NCBI RefSeq assembly: GCF_900162615.1
Contig: NZ_FUFN01000010.1
Coordinates: 1,556,149-1,620,148, forward strand
Direction: 5' to 3'
Length of the DNA: 64,000 nucleotides
Source: Virgibacillus proomii
Lineage (GTDB): Bacteria; Bacillota; Bacilli; Bacillales; Amphibacillaceae
Shown: positions 53,356 through 62,654 of the stretch, in pieces
How the letters are laid out: each line of letters opens with the position of its first letter
Numbering within the stretch: the stretch's first letter is position 1
The notes under the pieces: model-generated
Seen by the model: only the letters and a program-made list of their open reading frames with translations
Databases searched by the model: none
What the model was told of the DNA's origin: nothing
Program-made: the position numbers and the translations under genes

Positions 53356-54777
53356 ATGGAGCTTTCTTTATCTCATTTTTTATATAGTTTATTTACATTA
53401 ATCATAATCGGAACCATGATCATGCGAAAAGGTGTTGTCCTTCCAACTTTATTAGGTACTTTTTTTATTGCCTGGTTATACAAAGGCAGTATCGTAGATG
53501 GGTTTACAGCGATTTTTAAAGCGAATTTAGTTGCGGCACAAGAACTGTTTAGTATCTTTCTAATTATTACGTTTATGTTAGCCTTATTAAATTCGCTTAG
53601 AGATCTAGGGGCAGATAAGCACATGATTCAGCCTATTCAAAAATGGATGGTTAATGGGCATATATCTTATTTTGTTTTAGTTACAGTAACCTATGTTATT
53701 TCTTTGTTTTTTTGGCCGACACCTGCCGTTCCGTTAGTTTGTACTTTGTTAGTACCAGCAGCTATACGAGCAGGATTACCGGCTGCTACAGCTGCAGTAG
53801 CAATCGCAATTGCAGGTCAAGGTATGGCCCTTTCCTCTGATTATATTGTTCAAGTAGCTCCAAACTTATCTGCTGCTTCTGCAGGTGTTGAGACAGCCGC
53901 AGTAGCAGAACAAGCGTTAATTTTATCCTTAATCACAGGCGGAATTGCTATTAGTTTAGCTTATATATTGTATCGGAAAACCATTCGCACAAAAGAAGAC
54001 CCTTTAAATAATCAAGAACTTAAAAATATGCAAAACATTAGAGAAAGAACTCAAGAGCAACAAGGGCCAAGACTAAAAACATGGAGTAAGATCTTTGCTG
54101 TTATTGTTCCACTAACGTTAGTGACGGTAGTCATTTATATGATTTATGAAAAACTTAATTCCGGAAGAATGAGTGGATTAGAAGGAGGAGATGGTGCTGC
54201 TTTTATAGGTGGAGTTGCGGTTATTCTTCTGCTATTATCGACCATTGTCCTTCGAAAGCAACAATCACTGGATTATGTCACCAAACATATTACGGATGGG
54301 TTTGTTTTTGCTTTTAAAGCGATGGGACAAGTAATTCCGATTGCAGGATTTTTCTTTTTAGGCAGTTCGGATTTCTCAGCAAATATTTTGAGTTTGAAAA
54401 ATAAAGCACCAGCGTTTTTATTTGATTTAGTGCAGTCGACTCAAGCATATTTACCGCAAAATGAATGGTTAGCAGCATTAAGCATTTTAATAATCGGAAT
54501 GGTTACTGGATTAGACGGTTCAGGGTTTTCAGGTCTGCCATTAACGGGTGCACTAGCAGCCTCTCTTTCGTCAAGTGGAATGGATACAGCAACTCTTGCT
54601 GCAATTGGACAAATGGGAACGATATGGACGGGAGGAGGAGCTCTGGTTGCCTGGTCTTCACTTATTGCAATTGCAGGATTTTGTGGAGTACCCGTAATGG
54701 AGCTTGTTCGGAAAAACTTTATCCCCGTGATTTGCGGCTTGTTTGTAGCAACGCTGGCTGCTGTAATAATTCTTTAA
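53356..54777 (+). CDS. Polytopic membrane transporter, family uncertain
   Basis: A 473-residue protein with about 12 hydrophobic segments, a central polar loop (about 210-250, rich in Gln, Glu and Arg) and glycine-rich re-entrant-like stretches (AIAIAGQGMALSSDY and DGSGFSGLPLTGALAASL). The two-fold repeat with small-residue loops recalls the ion transporter superfamily (DcuC, GntP, NhaC-like), but I cannot assign a family. ATG 53356 has GAGGAAGG 7 bases upstream; the GTG just before it is less well placed. Monocistronic with a terminator. Confidence 0.7.
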   Translation: MELSLSHFLYSLFTLIIIGTMIMRKGVVLPTLLGTFFIAWLYKGSIVDGFTAIFKANLVAAQELFSIFLIITFMLALLNSLRDLGADKHMIQPIQKWMVNGHISYFVLVTVTYVISLFFWPTPAVPLVCTLLVPAAIRAGLPAATAAVAIAIAGQGMALSSDYIVQVAPNLSAASAGVETAAVAEQALILSLITGGIAISLAYILYRKTIRTKEDPLNNQELKNMQNIRERTQEQQGPRLKTWSKIFAVIVPLTLVTVVIYMIYEKLNSGRMSGLEGGDGAAFIGGVAVILLLLSTIVLRKQQSLDYVTKHITDGFVFAFKAMGQVIPIAGFFFLGSSDFSANILSLKNKAPAFLFDLVQSTQAYLPQNEWLAALSILIIGMVTGLDGSGFSGLPLTGALAASLSSSGMDTATLAAIGQMGTIWTGGGALVAWSSLIAIAGFCGVPVMELVRKNFIPVICGLFVATLAAVIIL

Positions 54778-54797
54778 GAATAGATAGTTAATTTATT

Positions 54798-54834
54798 AAC
54801 CTGAATCTCAATAAAACATGGGATTCAGGTTTTT
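54798..54834 (+). terminator. Rho-independent terminator
   Basis: AACCTGAATC and GATTCAGGTT pair perfectly around a 14-base loop, followed by TTTT. Confidence 0.8.
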
Positions 54835-54971
54835 ACATATCCTGCTAGTTACGGATTATATCTTAAAACATGTATATAAAATGAAAAAGAATAATATAGT
54901 ATACAGAGGAAATTAATTTATTTTACTATTCAAAACTATTTTATATTTTAAATAAATTAAGCTAAAATCTT

Positions 54972-54983
54972 AAAAGCGCTTTT
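54972..54983. promoter_or_regulatory. Palindromic cre box upstream of cstA
   Basis: AAAAGCGCTTTT is a perfect palindrome at the core of the CcpA consensus, 30 bases before the cstA start. Repression in rich carbon conditions is expected for a carbon-starvation gene. Confidence 0.65.
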
Positions 54984-55012
54984 CAAAGTGGTTACTAAAA
55001 AGGAGGAGAGGG

Positions 55013-56740
55013 ATGTCTAGTATACTGGTTGCTGTTATTGGAATAGTTGTTTTTGCTTTAGGTTATCGCTATTATTCTAAATTTGTAGCGAAAAAGATTT
55101 TTAAACTAGATCCAAATTATGTTACCCCTGCACATCGTTATAAAGATGGGGTAGATTTTGTTCCAACAAATAAATTTGTTTTATGGGGTCATCATTTTAC
55201 ATCTGTTGCTGGAGCTGCACCAATTCTTGGACCAGCTATTGCTGTTTATTGGGGATGGTTGCCGGCATTTTTATGGATCGTTTTAGGGACCGTGTTTGCC
55301 GCTGGTGTTCATGACTTCGGTACATTAGTTTTATCAGTGCGTAATAAGGGACAATCCGTAGGAACATTGGCTCATCGTTTAATTGGTCAACGTGCAAAGG
55401 TTTTGTTTTTATTCATTATTCTTATCCTTGTATTAATGGTAAATGCGGTATTTGCTTGGGTTATTTCAAACTTATTTATTTCCTACCCGGCAAGTGTCTT
55501 ACCGATGTTTATTCAAATTCCTTTAGCCGTTTGGATTGGATATGCGGTATACAAACGAAATGCCAAGATGCTTCTTCCATCCGTAGTAGCTTTAGTTATT
55601 ATGTATGGAGTTGCCATTTTATCAAGTAAGATTGAAATATTGCAAATAGACTTTGTGCAGTATTTAGGGGGCGAAGGGGGGACTGGAATATTTGGGTTAA
55701 GTACCGTATCTTCAGCATTTTTTATTTGGATTATTATTTTAATGATCTATGTGTACATCGCTTCCACGTTGCCGGTTTGGAAATTACTGCAGCCGCGGGA
55801 TTTTATTAATTCACATCAGCTTGTTGTTGGCTTAGGAATTTTATATTTAGGATTACTGTTTACCAACCCTGAAATGACTGCGCCAGCAACAAATGCTAAT
55901 GCAGATACACCATGGCTGCCATTATTATTTATTACGATTGCTTGTGGAGCTATATCTGGATTTCACGGTCTTGTATCTTCTGGAACTTCTTCTAAACAAT
56001 TAAATAAAGAAACGGATGCTCGATTTGTTGGATATTTGGGGGCAGTTGGCGAAGGGATATTGGCACTAGTTTCTATCATTGCAGTTGCAACGTTTTTTAC
56101 CAGCACTCGAGACTTTTCCAATGTATATCAGAGCTTTGCTGAAGCTAATGCGAATGGCCTAGGAGTATTTGTAGAAGGCGCAGCTGTATTAGCAGGAGGA
56201 CTTGGCATTCCGAGTGATGTTGCAGTTACCATTGTATCCATTATTGTAGTTAGCTTTGCGGCTACAACGCTTGATACGTCCATACGACTAATGCGCTACA
56301 TAATTTCTGAATTGGGTAGTGAATATAAGCTCCCAGCGTTAACTAAAGTTCATATCGCAACATCCATTGCTGTTATCTCTAGTGCCGCACTTGTTTTACT
56401 CCCAGAAGGCCCAAAAGGATTTGGCTCTGGTGGCTATCAATTATGGCCATTGTTTGGTACTGCCAATCAACTTTTAGCAGCAATTAGTTTAATGTTAATC
56501 GCAGTTTGGTTAAAGCGGTTAGGAAGAAATTATGCACTCGTACTGATCCCAATGATATTTTTGATGGTAATGACGCTTTATGCTATGTTCCAGCAGGTTG
56601 CTTTTGAATGGTCATGGATGGGAAGTGCACCTAACACATTATTATTTATTTTAGGAGCGATTATATTTATATTTGCCATCTGGATTATTATTACCGCTTT
56701 TTCCGTTTTACGGGAAGATCATGAACGTCCATTAGAATAG
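55013..56740 (+). CDS. cstA: Carbon starvation protein CstA family transporter
   Basis: A 575-residue membrane protein with 15-16 hydrophobic segments. The CstA pattern is plain: YYSKFVAKKIF at the start, RYKDGVDFVPTNKFVLWGHH, FTSVAGAAPILGPAIAVYWG and the later HGLVSSGTSSKQL. CstA proteins import pyruvate or peptides during carbon starvation in studied bacteria. AAAGGAGGAGAGGG precedes ATG 55013 and a cre box lies upstream. The small second gene often seen after cstA in enterics is absent, as in other Bacillaceae. Confidence 0.92.
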   Translation: MSSILVAVIGIVVFALGYRYYSKFVAKKIFKLDPNYVTPAHRYKDGVDFVPTNKFVLWGHHFTSVAGAAPILGPAIAVYWGWLPAFLWIVLGTVFAAGVHDFGTLVLSVRNKGQSVGTLAHRLIGQRAKVLFLFIILILVLMVNAVFAWVISNLFISYPASVLPMFIQIPLAVWIGYAVYKRNAKMLLPSVVALVIMYGVAILSSKIEILQIDFVQYLGGEGGTGIFGLSTVSSAFFIWIIILMIYVYIASTLPVWKLLQPRDFINSHQLVVGLGILYLGLLFTNPEMTAPATNANADTPWLPLLFITIACGAISGFHGLVSSGTSSKQLNKETDARFVGYLGAVGEGILALVSIIAVATFFTSTRDFSNVYQSFAEANANGLGVFVEGAAVLAGGLGIPSDVAVTIVSIIVVSFAATTLDTSIRLMRYIISELGSEYKLPALTKVHIATSIAVISSAALVLLPEGPKGFGSGGYQLWPLFGTANQLLAAISLMLIAVWLKRLGRNYALVLIPMIFLMVMTLYAMFQQVAFEWSWMGSAPNTLLFILGAIIFIFAIWIIITAFSVLREDHERPLE

Positions 56741-56903
56741 CAACGGCTTTTAAAAATAAAAGGAGATTAAATGATCCTCTTTATATCTTTAAGGGTGTCA
56801 AAGATCTGATTAAATAGTTGGTATGTTTTTAGTGGATTTCTTTGTTACCTACAGCTAACAGTTATTTAGCTTTTGAATCCACATTTAAAGGGGACAGATA
56901 AAG

Positions 56904-57161
56904 ATGCTTGAACAAATTAAAAAGCTTGTTCACTACTATGAGGAAGTTATTAGTTTACCGCACCGTCAAGAGATTGCACGGGAGTTAAGGCATGAAGATG
57001 ATATATTTTTATTACTACTTTATTCAGAGATGATTGGAATTCCTAATCCAGTCTATTATTACACATTAGAACTATATCCCTATTTATTAGAAAAGTTCCA
57101 TGATTGGCATCTGCGAATGGGGATGGAAAAATCGCCTTTATCCGGTATTCGCTGCTGTTAA
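56904..57161 (+). CDS. Small cory-CC-star-type protein
   Basis: An 85-residue protein, helical and rich in aromatic residues (PNPVYYYTLELYPYLLEKFH), ending exactly in Arg-Cys-Cys before the stop. The double-cysteine C-terminus and the position before an ArsA/GET3-type ATPase match the little-studied 'cory-CC-star' proteins. The role is unknown; the CC end may bind metal or be modified (inference). AAGGGGACAG precedes the ATG. The ATPase gene starts 22 bases after its stop. Confidence 0.7.
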   Translation: MLEQIKKLVHYYEEVISLPHRQEIARELRHEDDIFLLLLYSEMIGIPNPVYYYTLELYPYLLEKFHDWHLRMGMEKSPLSGIRCC

Positions 57162-57183
57162 TTATCAAGTAGGGGGGAGAGAA

Positions 57184-58122
57184 TTGGAAGACTTCCTAAA
57201 AAAAATTATCTTTATAGGTGGCAAGGGGGGAGTGGGGAAGTCGACATCTGCTGCTGCGCTTGCTTGGAACAGAGCAAAAGAAGAAACACAAACACTGCTT
57301 ATATCCACCGACCCTGCCCATAATCTAGGTGATATATTTAATCAGAAAATTGGAGGACGAATAAAAAAGATCAGTAAACATTTACAAGTCATAGAAATTG
57401 ATCCAGATCATGAAACCAAAGTCTATATTAACGAGGTAAAAGAAAATATCAAGCATTTAGTCCAGCCACAAATGATGGATGAGGTAAATCGTCAACTCGA
57501 CACAGTACGGGCATCCCCTGGTGCAGATGAAGCAGCACTATTTAACAAGCTAGTGTCCATCATTTTGGAAGAGAAACATCATTTTGATCAAATCATTATC
57601 GATACTGCACCGACTGGTCATACTATTCGACTACTTACATTACCTGAGTTAATGGGTGTTTGGATAGAAGGTCTATTACAACGTCGAAAAAAGACGAGTG
57701 AAAACTATACTCAACTGTTAAATGATGGAGAACCGATTGAAGATCCTATTTATGAAGTATTACTTAAACGAAAGGAACAATTTGCTAAAGCTCGTAAGTT
57801 GTTATTAGATGATCAAACATCAGGATTTATTTTTGTAGTTAATCCAGAGAGCCTGTCTATTATAGAAACAGAAAAGGCAATTCATTTTCTTGTAAAGCAT
57901 GGCCTGCATGTGAAAACATTAATAATAAATAAAGTCTTACCAGAGGAGGTAGAAGGAGACTTTTTACATCAGCGAAAACAAATAGAACGTTCGTATATGA
58001 AAAGAATAGAAACCACTTTTACGGATCAAGCAAAAGTGTATGTTCCTTTATTTGCTAATGATATTATTGATATAATACAATTAGAAAAATTCAGTTCCTT
58101 CTATTCCACTGGTGATGTTTGA
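57184..58122 (+). CDS. ArsA/TRC40/GET3-family ATPase
   Basis: A 312-residue P-loop ATPase of the SIMIBI class with the deviant Walker A GGKGGVGKST (residues 12-21), a switch I-like STDPAHNLGDIF and switch II IIDTAPTGHTIRLLTLPE. It belongs with ArsA half-molecules and GET3. TTG 57184 has AGGGGGGAGA 5 bases upstream; an in-frame ATG at 57100 lies inside the preceding gene and gives unrelated residues. No arsenic genes (arsB, arsC, arsR) are nearby, so arsenite export is unlikely; a targeting or metal-handling role with the small CC protein is inferred. Confidence 0.85.
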   Translation: MEDFLKKIIFIGGKGGVGKSTSAAALAWNRAKEETQTLLISTDPAHNLGDIFNQKIGGRIKKISKHLQVIEIDPDHETKVYINEVKENIKHLVQPQMMDEVNRQLDTVRASPGADEAALFNKLVSIILEEKHHFDQIIIDTAPTGHTIRLLTLPELMGVWIEGLLQRRKKTSENYTQLLNDGEPIEDPIYEVLLKRKEQFAKARKLLLDDQTSGFIFVVNPESLSIIETEKAIHFLVKHGLHVKTLIINKVLPEEVEGDFLHQRKQIERSYMKRIETTFTDQAKVYVPLFANDIIDIIQLEKFSSFYSTGDV

Positions 58123-58150
58123 AAAATTGTACGTCCTTTTGCGTACAAGT
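58123..58150 (+). terminator. Weak hairpin after the ATPase gene
   Basis: TTGTACG and CGTACAA pair around an 8-base loop; no real T tract. Possible terminator. Confidence 0.3.
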
Positions 58151-58389
58151 CCCAAAAATAAAGACATATAGAAACTTATGGTAGCAAAGGTATCAGCAAG
58201 AGAGGCTTATGTTTAGAAATAGGAAGTGTAAGAAAAAATCAACGAAGAATTCGATTTGATTGTCGGAGGCATCCTCTTTAGAGTATGAGGACTATCCTTG
58301 GTCTATGCCTAGAAGCTTGGTGCGTATAATTTTTCTCTACATGAGCAAAAAATTTCTCAAAAAATAATTAGAAAGAGGAAGGGATTTCT

Positions 58390-59376
58390 ATGAAAGCATT
58401 TGTCCATGAACGTGATGAATTAATAGTGAAGGAAATGGAAGAGCCAATTCCTAAAGCAAATGAAGTATTAGTTAAACTCAAAGCTGCGGGACTTAACCGT
58501 CGAGATTTATATATTCCTCAGCGACGAAAGGGAGTTGAATCACCACTTATTTTAGGCTCAGACGGAGCAGGAGTAATAGAAAAAGTTGGTGAAGAGGTTC
58601 AAAGAGTGCAGGTAGGGGATGAAGTTATCATAAATCCGTCGCTAGGGTGGTTTGATAATAGTGATGCACCGCCTGCAGGGTATGAAATATTAGGAATGCC
58701 TGATCATGGTACGTTTGCTGAAAAAATTGCTATTGATTATCGTCAAGTAAAGAAAAAGCCTGCTCACTTAACGTGGCAGGAAGCCGGAGTGCTTGCACTA
58801 TCTGGGTTAACAGCATATCGTGCACTGTTTACAAAGGGACAAATAAAGGCAGGAGAGACGGTATTTATTCCTGGTGCAGGGAGTGGTGTAGCTACATTTT
58901 TAATTGCATTTGCAAAAAATATTGGTGCAAAGGTGATTGTGACATCTCGAAGCAGAGAAAAGCTGGAGCAAGCAAAATCATTGAGCGCCGATATACTACT
59001 CCATAATGAAAATGATTGGAAAGTGGCGTTAAAATCGGAAACAGTGGATCTCGTCATCGATAGTATAGGACGAGCTACCTTTCAACGATCGCTTGATGTG
59101 CTGAAAAAGGGTGGAAGAATGGTTGTGTTTGGTGCAACAACGGAAGATACAGTGACCATCAATTTACGTGAATTTTTCTATGGTCAGTATCAACTGTTTG
59201 GCTCAACAATGGGAAGCAGACAAGAGTTGACAGCGATGCTTGCTCATGTTGAACAATATCAATTACACCCAGTTGTCGATAAAACTTTTTCATTACAAGC
59301 TATGCCGGAGGCGCTGGATTATTTAAACGATAATCACCAATTTGGAAAAATTGCTATTGATTTATCCATATCATGA
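58390..59376 (+). CDS. MDR-superfamily NADPH:quinone oxidoreductase-like protein (YogA-like)
   Basis: A 328-residue medium-chain dehydrogenase/reductase without the zinc ligands: the catalytic position reads AAGLNRRDLY instead of a Cys motif, and no structural four-cysteine lobe is present. The nucleotide-binding motif is GAGSGVATFLIAFAKN (about 157-172). Length and motif order equal B. subtilis YogA. Likely reduces quinones or enones with NADPH; substrate unknown. GAAAGAGGAAGG precedes ATG 58390. Single gene. Confidence 0.82.
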   Translation: MKAFVHERDELIVKEMEEPIPKANEVLVKLKAAGLNRRDLYIPQRRKGVESPLILGSDGAGVIEKVGEEVQRVQVGDEVIINPSLGWFDNSDAPPAGYEILGMPDHGTFAEKIAIDYRQVKKKPAHLTWQEAGVLALSGLTAYRALFTKGQIKAGETVFIPGAGSGVATFLIAFAKNIGAKVIVTSRSREKLEQAKSLSADILLHNENDWKVALKSETVDLVIDSIGRATFQRSLDVLKKGGRMVVFGATTEDTVTINLREFFYGQYQLFGSTMGSRQELTAMLAHVEQYQLHPVVDKTFSLQAMPEALDYLNDNHQFGKIAIDLSIS

Positions 59377-59417
59377 TTAAAAGTACTTGTTTTGTAGCTT
59401 ACAAACAGAAGAACTTA

Positions 59418-59530
59418 TGACGGGATAAAATGAAACTTTATTCAAGGAGTGCTTTTCTCCTTGAATGTTTGTCGCAAGGGTATGACCTAAAGGCCCTTAA
59501 ACGAATTGGGGATTTAGGAGCCGTTTTTCG
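59418..59530 (-). repeat. Hairpin repeat family A, right half of core in reverse
   Basis: On the minus strand: GGCTCCTAAATCCCCAATTC, GGGCCTTTAGGTCATACCC, then hairpin 2 with arms ATTCAAGGAG and CTCCTTGAAT and the end TTTCATTTTATCCCG. Hairpin 1 is lost. The hairpin 2 arms differ from other copies yet pair fully. Confidence 0.8.
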
Positions 59531-59694
59531 GTTCGTAACATCATTAGCACATTTTTGAAATAATAAAAATACGGCTTCTTATATCCGGGCTAAAGGAAAC
59601 ATCCCTGCAACAGGGGTTTCTACGAAAGTGCCAATTTTGCTACCGCTAATGTGCTTAAGCTAAACGACGAAGCTATTTTCAATAAAGATATTCA

Positions 59695-59745
59695 AGAAAA
59701 AATTGCACCTCCAATTGGTAGATTATGTTAACAATGGGGGTGCAC
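59695..59745 (-). terminator. Rho-independent terminator of the symporter gene
   Basis: On the minus strand TGCACCCCCATT pairs with AATTGGAGGTGCA, followed by ATTTTTTC, 20 bases after the gene. Confidence 0.7.
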
Positions 59746-59766
59746 TTCAAAACAGTATTTTTTAGA

Positions 59767-60996
59767 TTAGGCTGGAGATTTTTCTATCCAGTCTTTACCT
59801 TCTAAGTGTCTAGTTACGAGCATGCTGGAAACTGTATCACCAGTAACATTAATCATTGTTGCAGGAGGGTCAACCACTATTCCAATAGCAGAAATGATTG
59901 GTAAAGCTTCTAATGGCAAGCCGTACAGTGTAATAATCATCATTTCGCCCATAAAACCTCCACCGGGAATACCACTCATTACAATCCCAGACAATAAACA
60001 AATTCCAATTGCTGTTAAAAAAGTATCGATTCCGGAAAAGTCCAAATTAAATACACCGAAGACAAAGGCGATTTTTAACATAGCTGAAAGACATGAGCCA
60101 TCCATATGTATGGTAGCACCAAGCGGAAGCACTGTTTCCCGAATATCCTTAGGAACTCCTATTTGCTTTGCAGCTTGTAAATTAGCGGGTAATGAGGCCA
60201 CACTGCTACCAGTACCAAGTGAAGTTGCAGCTGGGGCAAGTATGTTTTTCCAAAATCGGGCTATTCCCTTTTTACCACCAGCGATAAAAGCATATAAGGT
60301 AAAGCCGATGGCAAAATATAAGACAGATACTGGATAATAAATAATTACTGCTTTAGCGTAATCACCAATTAATTCTGCGCCAAACTCCCCAACTAGAGAT
60401 GCAAAATAAGCGCCTAGACCAATCGGAGCGTAGTACATAACAAGTTGTATAATTTTCATAAATACTTCTGAGCCACTTGTTAAAAATGTGGTGAATGCTC
60501 TTCCTTTTTCTCCGGTAAGTCCAGTTGCTACACCGATAAGTACGGAAAAAACAATCAAAGCAAGCATGTTATCGCGTGAAAATAAGTCTACAAAATCAGG
60601 AACAGTAAACGTATTTACTAGTTGTTCAGAAAAGCTCATTTTCTCTTGAACCTCATCTGGTTTTATTCGTGGGATATCCACACCAGAACCAGGTTGGAAA
60701 ATAACGGTAGCAACTAGCATAAATACTGCAGCAAAGATTCCGGTAATCACAAACACTGTTATCATAGAACCCATTATCTTTCCCAGCCTTTTCATGCTGT
60801 CCATACTTGCTATAGCAGATGAGATTGTAAAGAAAACAAGCGGCATTACAATCATAAATAGCAAGTTAATAAACAAATCGCCTAATGGCTTAATAACCGT
60901 AGCGTCTTTGCCGAATATAAGCCCAATAATGGACCCGATAATGATTGAAGCAATTAATATGATCGGAAAGCGATAGGCTTTTAATTTACCCTTCAT
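59767..60996 (-). CDS. Dicarboxylate/amino acid:cation symporter (DAACS family), second
   Basis: A 409-residue transporter of the GltP/GltT class. Recognisable are the early FINLLFMIVMPLVFFTI segment, the re-entrant loop SLGTGSSVASLPANLQAAK (about 262-280), the NMDGT-like LGATIHMDGSCLS and the DPPATMINVTGDTVSSMLV segment that forms the substrate and Na+ site. It lacks the serine triplet (the first DAACS protein, at 22886, has TSSS). Probably Na+-coupled glutamate, aspartate or serine/threonine uptake. The ATG at 60996 has AAAAAGGAATG upstream. Own terminator downstream. Confidence 0.9.
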   Translation of the reverse strand: MKGKLKAYRFPIILIASIIIGSIIGLIFGKDATVIKPLGDLFINLLFMIVMPLVFFTISSAIASMDSMKRLGKIMGSMITVFVITGIFAAVFMLVATVIFQPGSGVDIPRIKPDEVQEKMSFSEQLVNTFTVPDFVDLFSRDNMLALIVFSVLIGVATGLTGEKGRAFTTFLTSGSEVFMKIIQLVMYYAPIGLGAYFASLVGEFGAELIGDYAKAVIIYYPVSVLYFAIGFTLYAFIAGGKKGIARFWKNILAPAATSLGTGSSVASLPANLQAAKQIGVPKDIRETVLPLGATIHMDGSCLSAMLKIAFVFGVFNLDFSGIDTFLTAIGICLLSGIVMSGIPGGGFMGEMMIITLYGLPLEALPIISAIGIVVDPPATMINVTGDTVSSMLVTRHLEGKDWIEKSPA

Positions 60997-61175
60997 ATCA
61001 GTTCATTCCTTTTTCGTGTAATGAAATAAGATAGCTATTCTATTCTACACGAAAAATAATGTTAACAAAAGGGACTTCATCTATATTTGCCAATTATAAT
61101 TGTCATAATAGGGCTTTTAACAAGAGCTAAGTTACCAAACTACATCGGTTACCAACAGAATGTGAAAAATTTCGG

Positions 61176-62030
61176 TTATAAATACGGTTGCACAAGGTCA
61201 ATAACATGTTGGAGTTTCTTACTATTTTTTTCGTATACATTCTTACTTTCCTCGTTTTCAGTGGCTAAAGAAAACAACTCCAAATCCGCTTGACATTTTT
61301 TCAAGTTTGCAAGCAATAACGCTTTTTCTGTTGGTTCAGGGACAGTAATTTTATCATCGTATAAATCAAGGTATAACTGACCATTGTTATCCGCTTGGGC
61401 AAGAAATACATTTTCAATGCTTACATTTTGTTTATCTAGTTCAGTTTCTAACCAGTTTACATTTAACGATAAATTAGCAAGTGATTCTAACATTATCTCT
61501 CCATCCATGATAACCGTTTGTGGTTCTTTTTCTGGGGCTACATTTATTCCTAAATCTTTTGCTGTTAATGGGCGATTTTCTTTTTTAGGGAGTACATTTA
61601 ATTCTCCAGAAGATTCAAGAACAGCAAATTCCACATCTGATGCTAAAAAAACGTTATTCTCTCGTAATGCTGCTAACAAATCATCTGTTGAGTATCCTTC
61701 TTTTTTTAGATTATCCTCCATAATTTTACCATCTTGAATAAGTACAGTGCTTTTACCTTCTGTAAAATCACGAAATCGTTTACTTTTTAATGACAAAAAC
61801 TCGGCGATATAGGGAACAATAAACCAAATGAACATGGAAATTAAAGCATACATAAAATTGGCATTTGGATCAATAGCATGAACAGCAGCAATTCCCCCTA
61901 GCACAATACCTGAAATATATTCGAAAATGTTTAACTGTGATATTTGTTTTTTACCTAGCCATTTTGTCATAAAAAACAAAATGACTAACATAGAAAACGA
62001 CCGAATGGTTACGTTAATCCAATCTGGCAT
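61176..62030 (-). CDS. DUF421 membrane protein (YetF-like) of a spoVA-type cluster
   Basis: A 284-residue protein with three N-terminal membrane segments (to about residue 85) and a soluble C-terminal part with two DUF421-type repeats (about 95-240: STVLIQDGKIMEDNLKK, then QTVIMDGEIMLESLANL), ending in a helical extension. DUF421 proteins such as YetF and YrbG act in spore germination and heat resistance clusters. ATG 62030 follows AAAGGAGGTTTCTC; an ATG 18 bases upstream overlaps this site. It lies 411 bases after the DUF1657 gene, separated by repeats, and may be transcribed separately. Confidence 0.85.
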   Translation of the reverse strand: MPDWINVTIRSFSMLVILFFMTKWLGKKQISQLNIFEYISGIVLGGIAAVHAIDPNANFMYALISMFIWFIVPYIAEFLSLKSKRFRDFTEGKSTVLIQDGKIMEDNLKKEGYSTDDLLAALRENNVFLASDVEFAVLESSGELNVLPKKENRPLTAKDLGINVAPEKEPQTVIMDGEIMLESLANLSLNVNWLETELDKQNVSIENVFLAQADNNGQLYLDLYDDKITVPEPTEKALLLANLKKCQADLELFSLATENEESKNVYEKNSKKLQHVIDLVQPYL

Positions 62031-62441
62031 TGAGAAACCTCCTTTCATAAAAAACTGGTAAAAATGACGAAGCGAATGTTTCGTTGGCTTGTTTCTTTAG
62101 TTTTCTTCGATTTAACTCATACACTGTATACCATATGTTGCCTCGATTTTTGCCGGACAGGACTTGCTTGTGTCGGCTTGCAACAGTACCGGAAAAAACA
62201 TAGAATCGATAATTCGCACGCATAAAAAACGTTTTTTTCTTTCCCAAGCAAGGAAAGCTACGTCAGCTACGCATCGCACGCATAAAAAGTATACTGCTTT
62301 TTCAAGGATAGAGTAGCTTCGACAGCAATACAACGCGGTTTTTTAAAGGATAGGGAAAAGCGTGAAAGCGGTACAACAGAGTTTCATGGACGTGTGTAGT
62401 TGACATTGATCCTTTTCATTCCGATTGCTCAAAATATAACT
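62031..62441. repeat. Gap with module D repeats between DUF1657 and DUF421 genes
   Basis: Contains CGCACGCATAAAAA twice (about 62214-62229 and 62275-62290) and two or three CAAGGA(T/C)A-G units (62240-62370) like those at 186-275. No gene. The repeats appear to have spread into a cluster that is otherwise compact. Confidence 0.55.
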
Positions 62442-62642
62442 TCATTTATATTGCGGTTCCTCTTTCGTCAGTTTAATGACTTGTTGTTGCAAATCTTTTT
62501 TCACTTCCGCTACAATCTGCATTGCTTGTTCGAACTGTTTTTGTTGTTCTTGTTCCTTGGTTTTTTCTATAAGCAATTGTAAAGTAGCCTCAATACTTTT
62601 AATGGAAGAAAAACATCCTTTTACTTGTGCTCCGACTGTCAC
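62442..62642 (-). CDS. DUF1657 small protein
   Basis: A 66-residue helical protein (TVGAQVKGCFSSIKSIEATL at the start, then a Lys/Gln/Glu-rich coiled coil). DUF1657 proteins accompany spoVAC-spoVAD-spoVAEb and DUF421 genes in Bacillaceae, including the mobile spoVA operon tied to heat-resistant spores. GTG 62642 has AGGAGGTTAATAAC upstream. It starts 12 bases after spoVAE. Function unknown. Confidence 0.82.
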   Translation of the reverse strand: MTVGAQVKGCFSSIKSIEATLQLLIEKTKEQEQQKQFEQAMQIVAEVKKDLQQQVIKLTKEEPQYK

Positions 62643-62654
62643 GTTATTAACCTC

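Noticed and set aside
57100..57183. An upstream ATG start for the ArsA-like ATPase
   Set aside because: The extra residues are a shifted reading of the previous gene. TTG 57184 has a strong ribosome site and places the P-loop at the usual distance.
22727..59530. Repeats that might be a CRISPR array
   Set aside because: Copies are scattered over 37 kb in both directions with no regular spacers and no cas genes.
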